Below are positions 1 to 6,423 of a stretch of DNA of 19,184 nt, piece after piece (position 1 is the stretch's first letter; every line of letters starts with the position of its first letter). Source of the stretch: JBGFRR01 sp041695045 (lineage in GTDB: Bacteria; Bacteroidota; Ignavibacteria; UBA10030); contig JBGFRR010000080.1 in the NCBI GenBank assembly GCA_041695045.1, forward strand, positions 1 through 19,184. The letters are read 5' to 3'. The notes under the pieces were generated by a model. It saw only the letters and a list, made by a program, of their open reading frames with translations, was not told the DNA's origin and did not search any database. The position numbers and the translations under genes are program-made.

Positions 1-2
1 CG

Positions 3-48
3 CATGATGGACGATCTCCTCTGTTGGTGGTGAGTAGCTACAAATATA
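3..48 (-). promoter_or_regulatory. Possible promoter, leader and RBS of a gene leaving the left edge
   Basis: Read on the minus strand, TATATTTG (48-41) fits the Bacteroidetes -7 consensus TAnnTTTG. It is followed about 20 bases later by a purine-rich AGAGGAGAT (22-14) and an ATG at 5-3, after which the window ends. The arrangement suggests a leftward gene that begins at the edge. No coding sequence can be seen, so this rests on spacing and motif match alone. Confidence 0.3.
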
Positions 49-76
49 ATACATCATCGCGCGGTTGCGACATGGA

Positions 77-96
77 ATAGAAAAAATATTTTCTAT
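77..96. repeat. AT-rich inverted repeat at the start of the hairpin cluster
   Basis: The arms ATAGAAAA and TTTTCTAT pair perfectly around AATA. A GAGTTTTTCAACAGCC string follows directly and runs into the first 60-bp palindromic element at 117. It could be a terminator, or the degraded edge of a mobile element. Confidence 0.4.
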
Positions 97-116
97 GAGT
101 TTTTCAACAGCCTGCT

Positions 117-177
117 AGTCCCGCCGTACGGGATCCCGTCTCATTGTATAAGTAATTGTGACGGGAAAGGCGGGACT
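117..177. repeat. About 60-bp palindromic dispersed repeat, copy 1
   Basis: The element is bounded by perfect 9-bp terminal inverted repeats, AGTCCCGCC and GGCGGGACT. Inside is a second stem, TCCCGT (134-139) with ACGGGA (161-166), around a 21-nt AT-rich loop. A nearly identical copy in inverted orientation lies at 10031-10088; the shared core runs from TACGGGATCCCGTCTC through GTATAAGTAATTGTGACGGG with one mismatch. The size, nested stems and two well-matched loci suggest a REP- or MITE-like non-autonomous element. No transposase is present in the window. Confidence 0.75.
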
Positions 178-182
178 GAGAA

Positions 183-223
183 GCGGGAGATCCCGCTCAT
201 CGTAGCCTTGAATGGTTGCGGGA
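183..223. repeat. Diverged unit of the palindromic repeat
   Basis: GCGGGA-GA-TCCCGC (183-196) is followed by a second GCGGGA (218-223). TCCCGC at 191 and GCGGGA at 218-223 span 33 nt with a 21-nt loop, exactly as in the inner stem of copy 1 (134-166). The loop sequences are only partly alike. The architecture suggests a decayed tandem relative, but descent is inferred. Confidence 0.45.
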
Positions 224-312
224 AAAACCATGTCGAAATCCCCGCCTGCCTCATTGAAGCCTCTGAGGCGGGCAGGAAACACACGCGATGGCTTGCTTTC
301 CCACAAGGCCGA

Positions 313-371
313 AATTCCCCGCCTTCCGGCAACGGATTAGTGATAACGATTGAGACAATTGGCGGGGAATT
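313..371. repeat. Diverged palindromic repeat with 11-bp terminal inverted repeats
   Basis: The ends AATTCCCCGCC (313-323) and GGCGGGGAATT (361-371) are perfect inverted repeats, and the total length of 59 bp matches the other copies. On the minus strand the interior carries a GTCTCA-(AT-rich)-TAAT order followed by GGAAGGCGGGG, like the GTCTCA...GTAAT...GGGAAAGGCGGG of copy 1. It is probably an older member of the same family. Confidence 0.5.
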
Positions 372-425
372 GAACGCACGCCATCGCCTTCCACCCACAT
401 CCCATGATTTCGACACTGCCCGCGT

Positions 426-446
426 GCCTGCCTGCTGCAGGCAGGC
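426..446. repeat. GCCTGCCTGC palindromic repeat, copy 1
   Basis: The arms GCCTGCCTGC and GCAGGCAGGC pair perfectly around a single T. A related palindrome occurs at 16160-16181. Short GCCTGCC/GGCAGGC palindromes of this kind are dispersed in many environmental genomes and, when translated, give strings such as LPAGRQAG. Confidence 0.65.
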
Positions 447-499
447 CGCCCACGCATTTTCTCCTGCCCAGATTCTTGTTCTATATCGGATTTAAGGTA

Positions 500-533
500 G
501 AGACCCGACAGGTCTCAAAGACCCGTGAGGTCT
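500..533. repeat. Tandem GACC/GGTC hairpin pair
   Basis: Two related stem-loops lie side by side: GAGACC-CGACA-GGTCTC (500-516) and AGACC-CGTGA-GGTCT (519-533). Similar GACCTG/CAGGTC double hairpins are common dispersed intergenic repeats in Bacteroidetes and Chloroflexi genomes; that comparison is from memory. They could also act as transcription terminators or processing sites. Confidence 0.5.
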
Positions 534-724
534 GCTTCTCTTGTGCTCGCTCCGGACCATTAAAGCTCCACTCGGCATCCGCATCGAGTGGTAAAATTCA
601 TCTTGTTTTTGTTTGGCGTGGAGGCCGAACTGAGCAATCTGTCTCTGGGTCGGAGTGGTACTCAGACCTATAACTTGTGTCTCACATCAGCGCGAACCTG
701 TGCAAATCTGTAGAATCAGCGGCC

Positions 725-3700
725 CTATTTCAACAGCAACATCCGCTTCGTTTCCACAAACCGTCGACCGGAGCGATCCAACGCCGCTGCTTCGAGACGG
801 TAGAAGTACACACCCGACGCTGCGTTCGTCGACTCCCATTTGACTTGGTGACGACCGACAGGTCGTACATCGTTTACCAGCTCGGCAACTTCCTGACCCA
901 GCGCGTTGAAGACCTTGAGCGTTACGTGGAGGGGCGATTCATGAATCGCCCCTACGGGGATTGAATAACGAATAACGGTTGCCGGGTTGAAGGGGTTGGG
1001 ATAGTTCTGTTCGAGCGAAAAACTGAGTTCGCCGAAGACGGACGTTGCATCACTCGTCTCCACGCCCACAACGATGTTTCCTGTTCCCCCGGCTTCTTTG
1101 TAGCGGGCAGCGAATTCCTGCAAATACTCGTTGGCAATCCGGTTATTCAGAATGATCAGCGTGTTCTCGCTGTTGGAGTTCTCCGCCGCACTCGTCCAGT
1201 TGTGGGAGCCGGTGATGACGTACTGCGAGGGGATGCCCTGACTCACATCAGCATCCACGACGGCGTACTTATGATGCATCAACCCCGGCGGAGAAAGGAC
1301 GCGCACATCCACGCCGCTCGACCGCAAAAAGCCGTACTGCGTGCCCGTTGCCGTGCTGTCGTTCAACACCACGCGCACGCGGCGCCCGTCGTTCTTCTTC
1401 GCCACGAGCGTCTGCGCAATATCCGACCGCGTGAGCGTCAGCATGCCGACGTAAATCGAATGCCCCGCCGTGTTAAGCGTGCGGATGATCTGGCTCGTCG
1501 TCCGGTCGGATGGACTAAAATAGAGCTCAACGTGCACCCCGCCGATGCTGAACACATGCGGCGTGTTGTCCGTTTTCCGTGAGCCGAAGCGGGATGCCGA
1601 CGCATTGGGCGTGTCGGTTTCACTTCCCCACATCTCGTTGAACTCCATCGTGTAGGCCTGCGCGAGAGCGTGGTCCTGGATCTCGACGGCGTTCTGTCTG
1701 TCGTCGTTCGTACCGGGGTCGGTGGGATTCCACGAACCCGTCCACACCCACATTCGATCCGGCGTCCCACCCCGATAGTCGAACACAAAAAACTTGTTAT
1801 GGTGCAACCCCACTCCGCGGTTCGCCGCATCGAAATCATCCCTGATGAACGGAATGCCCGACGGCGCGATGATGTCCTCAAACACGATCGATGTGCCCGG
1901 AATACTTCCGTCCGGACGGGGTGTGAGGTTGTCCTTTTCGATGATCATCCGCACCTTCAGGCCGCGGCCTTTTGCGCGGACGAGAGCACGAGCGATCGAA
2001 TCCCCCACCGCCCCGCTCAAGCTGTAGAGCGCCGCGTCGATAGAGAACTGCGCGCGCTCGACGCGCTGGAGCAACCGCTGCAACAACGTAACGTTCCCCT
2101 GCGCGTTGCCGTAGCGCGCAACCGAGACATCAACCGACTTGTTGAAATACACATTGATCTGTCCGCTCGACCCCTGCGACGCCGTGCTGACAACGCGGCC
2201 GGTCGCAAAACTCGTATCCGTTCCGCTCACGGAAAATGCGCGCACGTGATACACCGTTGCCGGTGAGAGTCCGCTCAGGTTCACGGCGTGCGACGTGCGC
2301 TGTCCGCTCACCGACGCAACACCCAATTCAAACGACGGCGTGAGGCCGTAACGGAGATGGCTCGATCCAGGGTTGAGCGTTTCCCACGAGACCGTCAGCG
2401 AGGTTGGTGTGATGTCGGATTCAACAGGAGCAATGGTGATGATTGGTCCGGTGGCGATGATGTCGTCACGCGAACGCGGCAGGATTTGATAGCCGCCGAT
2501 GAAGGGGGATGATGTTTTGAACTGCCCGACAATGCCGACGATGTCGAACTCACCCTGCGGCGCGGAACTTCCTGCAATGCCGCTGCTCGCAACAATGCGA
2601 ACGGTCGCCGTATCCGTCGCATCGAACAACTTGTAGTTGGGGCCGGGTGATGCAGTGCTCCACGTGCCGACCGGTTGATTGTTCGAATCCAGCACGCGCA
2701 CGCGGTTGAGCTGCACAAGCATACCTTCGTACAGTTCCACACCTCCCTGCCCATCCCGCACAACGTCGGCCACGGTGAGGAGCAGTGGCGTCACCGTGTT
2801 GCCTGTTGTATGGACTTCGTGCACAATCACCTTCGTCAGCTCCGACAAACCGTTGAAATGCGCCATGGTTCCCGTTACCGTTACCTCATCGCCAAGCTGG
2901 CGGGAGGCGATGAAGGTGTTGTCGAACACCGCAATTCCGCCCGAAACATCCTGCATGTACGCTGTGCTGCCGAGGTGAGTCGTTGACGTTACAATGCCGC
3001 GAACGGTAACAAGCTGATCCTTCAGCAGCGGCACTCCCTGCGCGTCGTTGGCGCGCATGTCAAAGATGGGTTGCGGCGTTCCATAGAACAGGATGGTCGG
3101 CGGAGACGAGATGGACGCTGTAGAATCTCCACCGGCCGCAGTTTCAACTCGCCATGTGAGGCGGAGCGTTGTGTCGGGAGCGGAGAGCTTTCGAAGGGTA
3201 ACGATGGCACTGTCCGATGCTGCGACGGTGAGTCCCGAGACGATAATCGAATCCTGCCGCACCTGAACCGAAGGAGTGCCGGCGGCATTGAGCGCAACAT
3301 CGCTTGCAGTGCGAGACCATGTGAGGGGAGGGGGAACGATAAACAGCGCTTTGGTGATGGTATTCGATTGCACGCCGCGCAGTGTGAGAGAAATAGAAAG
3401 AGAATCGGCAGCTTTCACGACGGTTGGCGTTACCGCAGCAGTGCCGATGCCTGCGACGGGAGCGGTAGCCGTCGGTTCAGCCGGACTTGCACTGTTCTGC
3501 GGTTGTGGTGAACGCGTGACGAAATCATTGGCATTATTATTCGAGTCCCAACCATTGCCTGCGAACTCCTCAGTTCCGCCAATGCCCATTGTCTGGGTTG
3601 TCGATGTCGCGGATGCCTTGCGTTCAATACTTGTCGTGTTGCTTGGTGCAGGCGTTGGACCGGAGCCTTCAAACTTGTTTGCTGTCGACCCGTACCCGAC

Positions 3701-4135
3701 GAAATCCACAACTGTAGAATCAGTGGGATTCGTGATGAAGTCGCTGCCTCGCACAAGGACAACTTTTCCCGCTGTCGCGCTCAGGTTCGGTGGAGAAGCA
3801 GGTGATGCATCGGGTGTGGGCAATGGCGTTGTCCCTCCCGTGCCCCGTACAAGCTGAATCAGAAAGAAACGCTTAGGTTGTATTGTGCCAGAAAAAACAG
3901 CTCTCAAACCAAAAGCACCCGTACCCGTTGCCGATTGATATTGAATTGACCAATTTGTCATCGTAATGGGGGCATCGGTAGGATTGTAAAGCTCCACAAA
4001 ATCATGAGTGTACGTCGCTCCACTGTTTCCTCCGCCTCCATATATTTCACTGATGACAACATGGTTAGCAATCTGAGCGTTGATGAGTATGGGAACGGAA
4101 ACGAAGAGCGCAATGAAAACAATAAAGCGTCGCAT
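725..4135 (-). CDS. Secreted lamin-tail / OB-fold / FnIII / phospholipase D-like protein with T9SS sorting tail
   Basis: Predicted 1136-residue exported protein. Residues 1-20 form a signal peptide ending LINA-Q. About 22-215 is a lamin-tail domain (ISEIYGGGG, HDFVELYNP). About 365-560 resembles OB-fold modules that accompany secreted nucleases, and 565-655 is fibronectin type III. About 660-1010 holds two phospholipase D-like halves with HxKx4D motifs, H779/K781/D786 and H954/K956/D961, each followed by GSWN or GSHN. The end (1040-1136) is a type IX sorting tail starting EQNYPNPFNP. The PLD superfamily includes phospholipases and nucleases; association with lamin-tail and OB modules favours a nuclease, which is inference. 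I chose the ATG at 4135 because the signal peptide begins there; the open frame continues upstream to 4249 without coding character. Residues 1062-1069 (GAIHESPL) are encoded by a palindromic repeat. The gene diverges from the Nudix gene. Confidence 0.9.
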   Translation of the reverse strand: MRRFIVFIALFVSVPILINAQIANHVVISEIYGGGGNSGATYTHDFVELYNPTDAPITMTNWSIQYQSATGTGAFGLRAVFSGTIQPKRFFLIQLVRGTGGTTPLPTPDASPASPPNLSATAGKVVLVRGSDFITNPTDSTVVDFVGYGSTANKFEGSGPTPAPSNTTSIERKASATSTTQTMGIGGTEEFAGNGWDSNNNANDFVTRSPQPQNSASPAEPTATAPVAGIGTAAVTPTVVKAADSLSISLTLRGVQSNTITKALFIVPPPLTWSRTASDVALNAAGTPSVQVRQDSIIVSGLTVAASDSAIVTLRKLSAPDTTLRLTWRVETAAGGDSTASISSPPTILFYGTPQPIFDMRANDAQGVPLLKDQLVTVRGIVTSTTHLGSTAYMQDVSGGIAVFDNTFIASRQLGDEVTVTGTMAHFNGLSELTKVIVHEVHTTGNTVTPLLLTVADVVRDGQGGVELYEGMLVQLNRVRVLDSNNQPVGTWSTASPGPNYKLFDATDTATVRIVASSGIAGSSAPQGEFDIVGIVGQFKTSSPFIGGYQILPRSRDDIIATGPIITIAPVESDITPTSLTVSWETLNPGSSHLRYGLTPSFELGVASVSGQRTSHAVNLSGLSPATVYHVRAFSVSGTDTSFATGRVVSTASQGSSGQINVYFNKSVDVSVARYGNAQGNVTLLQRLLQRVERAQFSIDAALYSLSGAVGDSIARALVRAKGRGLKVRMIIEKDNLTPRPDGSIPGTSIVFEDIIAPSGIPFIRDDFDAANRGVGLHHNKFFVFDYRGGTPDRMWVWTGSWNPTDPGTNDDRQNAVEIQDHALAQAYTMEFNEMWGSETDTPNASASRFGSRKTDNTPHVFSIGGVHVELYFSPSDRTTSQIIRTLNTAGHSIYVGMLTLTRSDIAQTLVAKKNDGRRVRVVLNDSTATGTQYGFLRSSGVDVRVLSPPGLMHHKYAVVDADVSQGIPSQYVITGSHNWTSAAENSNSENTLIILNNRIANEYLQEFAARYKEAGGTGNIVVGVETSDATSVFGELSFSLEQNYPNPFNPATVIRYSIPVGAIHESPLHVTLKVFNALGQEVAELVNDVRPVGRHQVKWESTNAASGVYFYRLEAAALDRSGRRFVETKRMLLLK
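931..952. repeat. 22-bp perfect palindrome inside the T9SS sorting-domain codons
   Basis: GGGGCGATTCA is followed immediately by its reverse complement TGAATCGCCCC. The palindrome is read in frame as GAIHESPL between IPV and HVTLKVFNALG, where sorting tails of this family normally run straight from the IP strand to VTLKV. The opposite strand reads RFMNRP. The same palindrome is, to my knowledge, a widely dispersed short repeat in environmental and cyanobacterial genomes. Confidence 0.7.
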
Positions 4136-4226
4136 AATTCTATCGCGGGTTGTGAGTGGATGGATGATACATGAAAGTACAACATTTTTAGGATAAAGCA
4201 AGAAACATCGGTCGTTTTTCGCTTCA

Positions 4227-4255
4227 TTGGATTTCACTTCAACTCTCACTATATT
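4227..4255 (+). promoter_or_regulatory. Sigma-70-like promoter of the Nudix gene, probably leaderless
   Basis: TTGGAT (4227-4232) and TATATT (4250-4255) are separated by exactly 17 bases. Initiation 6-8 bases downstream would fall at 4261-4263, on the GTG that starts the conserved Nudix sequence. No Shine-Dalgarno sequence precedes that GTG, which fits a leaderless message. The intergenic stretch to the divergent gene is 127 bp. Confidence 0.4.
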
Positions 4256-4262
4256 TTACCCC

Positions 4263-4649
4263 GTGAGCACACGCGTGGCTGTTGCCATTCTTCACCGGGA
4301 TGGGAAATACCTTCTCTGCCAGCGCCGTAAGGGAAGACGGTACGAGCTGAAATGGGAATTCCCCGGCGGCAAGCTCGAGCCCAGCGAAACGTTCATCCAG
4401 TGCGTCGAGCGGGAACTGCGGGAAGAGCTTTCCGTTCAACTCGAGGACATCGAGCGGATGGAGTTTCAAACCTCGACGTACAATGATGGTGGAACATTCG
4501 AGGTCGCCTACTGCTTCGTCTCGTCCTTCCGCGGTGAACCGAAAAACAACGTGTTCGAACAGATCCGCTGGGTCACGCTGAATGAGCTGAAGCAGATGGA
4601 CATCCTCGAAGGGAACAAGCCTTTGGTTGAACAGCTAACGCACGAGTAG
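4263..4649 (+). CDS. Nudix hydrolase, MutT-like (candidate 8-oxo-dGTP diphosphatase)
   Basis: The 128-residue product is the usual size of a stand-alone MutT-type enzyme. It opens with a beta strand (VAVAILHRDGKYLLCQRR). It carries a complete Nudix box beginning GGKLEPSET and ending RELREEL, matching Gx5Ex7REUxEE; the glutamates bind the catalytic Mg ion. WEFPGGK just before the box is typical of MutT proteins that sanitise 8-oxo-dGTP. The exact substrate cannot be proved, because Nudix specificity varies. An upstream TTG at 4227 would add 12 residues, but it coincides with a -35-like element and the added residues are not family-like, so the GTG is preferred. MutY follows after 76 bases and Ogg2 after that, and this context supports a role in oxidised-guanine repair. 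Confidence 0.85.
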   Translation: MSTRVAVAILHRDGKYLLCQRRKGRRYELKWEFPGGKLEPSETFIQCVERELREELSVQLEDIERMEFQTSTYNDGGTFEVAYCFVSSFRGEPKNNVFEQIRWVTLNELKQMDILEGNKPLVEQLTHE

Positions 4650-4725
4650 CAGTTTTGCGGTTGTTGTAGGCCCGTCTAAAAACTCGCATATTGTCATTGA
4701 GCAGAGCGGTAGGGAGAATTGAGCG

Positions 4726-5679
4726 ATGACGTTTCACGATGCTGCATTGAAGCCGGACCAAGCAGTGAACCGACGAAAGCAAGAACGAACACGACTGTCC
4801 ACGATACGGAGAAGATTACTTCGTTGGTATCACCGTAGCGGTCGCGACCTCCCCTGGCGTCGAACGCGCGAACCATACCGCGTTCTCATCTCTGAAGTGA
4901 TGCTCCAACAGACACAAGTATCTCGCGTCCTCACTCAATACCCCCGCTGGCTCAAACGCTTTCCTGCAATTACGGTGCTTGCACGTGCAAGGCGTTCAAC
5001 GGTCATTCGCGCGTGGCGGGGTATGGGATATAACGCACGAGCCGTGCGCCTTCATGGTCTTGCGAAGGCCGTTGTACGCAATCACAACGGCCGGCTCCCG
5101 CGTCATACTGCAGCTCTCCAGCACTTACCAGGCATCGGCAGGTACACCGCTCATGCCGTGGCGTGTTTTGCTTTCGGTCAGTCCGTGGCCGTTGTCGATA
5201 CGAACGTGCGCCGTGTGCTTTCACGGCTCTTTCCTCGCGAGACCAAACGCAAGGACATCTGGGCAGTCGCCAGCGGCATCTTGCCAAAGCAACGCGCGTA
5301 CGATTGGAACCAGGTCCTCTTCGACCTCGGCTCAACCGTTTGCACAGCACGCACACCCCAATGCACCGTTTGTTCTCTTGAAGCGCACTGCCCCAGCGCA
5401 CACAACGTCGCCGTGCGGGTGCTTCAGTCAAAACGGGAGCCGATGCGTCCGCCTCTGGCGGACATCCCCAATCGCATTTATCGCGGTCGTGTCGTCGAAG
5501 CGCTGCGGGATGCACCGCGAGGCTCGCTTTCGGCGCAGCGGTTAGGGAAACTTGTGAAGCCCGATTACACTCGCCGCAATCAGATGTGGTTTCTCCAACT
5601 CCTCCGCAGCCTCGAGCGCGACGGACTCGTTACACTCTCCAACGGCTCGGCACACCTTACCGTCTCCCTTGCCCGATGA
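4726..5679 (+). CDS. mutY: A/G-specific adenine glycosylase MutY, short form
   Basis: The 317-residue protein would remove adenine mispaired with 8-oxoguanine or guanine. It shows the HhH-GPD fold: catalytic Glu57 in EVMLQQTQV, hairpin LPGIGRYTAHAV (134-145), and catalytic Asp158 in VVDTNVRRVL. A [4Fe-4S] ligand set follows in the pattern C-x6-C-x2-C-x5-C (Cys206, 213, 216, 222). The Glu-Asp spacing of 101 residues equals that of E. coli MutY (37/138). After the cluster there is no Nudix-like C-terminal domain. Instead, about 75 residues look like a winged helix (YRGRVVEALR ... LLRSLERDGLVTL), resembling the short actinobacterial MutY form as I remember it. Tyr140 replaces the Ser of E. coli MutY and the Lys of endonuclease III. 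AGGGAG at 4711-4716 is the likely ribosome-binding site. The stop overlaps the next start as ATGA. Confidence 0.92.
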   Translation: MTFHDAALKPDQAVNRRKQERTRLSTIRRRLLRWYHRSGRDLPWRRTREPYRVLISEVMLQQTQVSRVLTQYPRWLKRFPAITVLARARRSTVIRAWRGMGYNARAVRLHGLAKAVVRNHNGRLPRHTAALQHLPGIGRYTAHAVACFAFGQSVAVVDTNVRRVLSRLFPRETKRKDIWAVASGILPKQRAYDWNQVLFDLGSTVCTARTPQCTVCSLEAHCPSAHNVAVRVLQSKREPMRPPLADIPNRIYRGRVVEALRDAPRGSLSAQRLGKLVKPDYTRRNQMWFLQLLRSLERDGLVTLSNGSAHLTVSLAR

Positions 5680-6329
5680 ATCGCCAATCCCGCCAAACCC
5701 GCCAACGGCGGGCGCTCAACGACCTCCGTGCACGCCACGCGCAACTTCGTACGGCCATCCACTCCCGATTGCAGGATTTCGCACGCGTCCCATCGTCCGA
5801 ATACTTCTATGAGCTTGCCTATTGCATGATGACGCCGCAGACCTCCGCTGAGAACGCCGAGTACGTCGTTGCGTCGCTGAAGTCGCGCAACTTCATGCTG
5901 CACGACGTTGACCCCGTGCCGCTTCTTGCGGATCGGTCTCACTACATCCGTTTCCACAAAACGAAGTCCAAGCATCTGCTTGAACTGAAGCAACAATTCC
6001 CGCTTGTTGCCGCGGCGCTGTCCAACGGAATGACGCCGCACGATGTACGTGAATGGCTCGTCAAGAGCGTGAAAGGACTCGGCTACAAAGAAGCGACGCA
6101 CTTCCTCCGCAACATCGGCCGAAACGACGGCCTTGCAATTCTCGACCGGCATATTCTTCGGAACCTGAAACGGTACGGCGTCATTCGATCCATCCCCCAA
6201 TCGCTTTCACGCAAGAAGTATCTCGCAATCGAAGCGCGCTTTCAGCGGTTCGCCGAGCGTATCGGCATTCCACTCGATGAGCTAGATTTGTTGTTCTGGA
6301 GCATGGAGACAGGGGAAATCCGGAAATGA
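5676..6329 (+). CDS. ogg: 8-oxoguanine DNA glycosylase/AP lyase, Ogg2 (archaeal) type
   Basis: The 217-residue protein matches the Ogg2 N-glycosylase/DNA-lyase family, common in archaea and scattered in bacteria. Family hallmarks are YCMMTPQTSA (49-58) and the helix-hairpin-helix GLGYKEATHFLRN with the Schiff-base lysine at about Lys138. The catalytic aspartate follows 19 residues later at Asp157 in ILDRHILRNL. It should excise 8-oxoguanine paired with cytosine and nick the abasic site, the role usually filled by Fpg/MutM. The ATG overlaps the mutY stop by four bases (ATGA), implying translational coupling. An open frame reaching back to 5586 is inside mutY and has no family similarity. Confidence 0.9.
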   Translation: MNRQSRQTRQRRALNDLRARHAQLRTAIHSRLQDFARVPSSEYFYELAYCMMTPQTSAENAEYVVASLKSRNFMLHDVDPVPLLADRSHYIRFHKTKSKHLLELKQQFPLVAAALSNGMTPHDVREWLVKSVKGLGYKEATHFLRNIGRNDGLAILDRHILRNLKRYGVIRSIPQSLSRKKYLAIEARFQRFAERIGIPLDELDLLFWSMETGEIRK

Positions 6330-6423
6330 CCGGCGGGCAAGTAAAACTGACGTGCGCAGGTTATTCCTACCGCTCTCTCAAACCGGCAGTTGATGTCATT
6401 CTTTCACAATGCGTGTCATCTCT

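Larger units (their letters stand above)
1..724. other. Gene-free repeat-rich region
   Basis: I see no credible protein gene here; the short open frames have no codon structure or recognisable domain. The stretch holds the hairpin series described separately, plus a CCACTCG/CGAGTGG stem at 568-591 followed by a T-rich run on the plus strand. At 686-722 there is a roughly 10-bp periodic string (ATCAGCGCGA, ACCTGTGCAA, ATCTGTAGAA, TCAGCGGCCC), of a type that recurs between genes in this group. The last part may be the 3' region of the leftward secreted-protein gene. Confidence 0.5.

Noticed and set aside
97..120. GAGTTTTTCAACAGCCTGCTAG as an insertion-sequence end
   Set aside because: It resembles a TGTTGAAAAACTC motif common near IS ends, but no partner inverted repeat or transposase is present.
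117..533. CRISPR-like repeat array
   Set aside because: Units differ in sequence and spacing, each is an internal palindrome, and there are no uniform spacers or cas genes.
851..866. ACGACC-GACA-GGTCGT inverted repeat as another inserted palindrome
   Set aside because: It encodes the expected NDVRPVGRHQV part of the sorting tail without extra residues, so coincidence within coding sequence is simpler.
3276..3857. 193-codon plus-strand open frame, and several similar ones inside 1202-3511
   Set aside because: They lie antisense to the secreted PLD-like gene, which has continuous recognisable domains. The plus frames show low-complexity, domain-free translations.
4650..4725. TGTCATTGAGCAGAGCGG as a fragment of the common TGTCATTGCGAGCG repeat
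   Set aside because: The match is short and imperfect and the segment also holds the mutY ribosome-binding site; too weak to annotate.
5003..5515. 170-codon minus-strand open frame
   Set aside because: Antisense to mutY, whose active-site and cluster residues are all intact; long antisense frames are expected in GC-rich DNA.
4726..5679. Endonuclease III instead of MutY
   Set aside because: The hairpin has Tyr, not the lyase Lys, after LPGIGR, and VVDTNVRRVL plus the 101-residue Glu-Asp spacing fit MutY.
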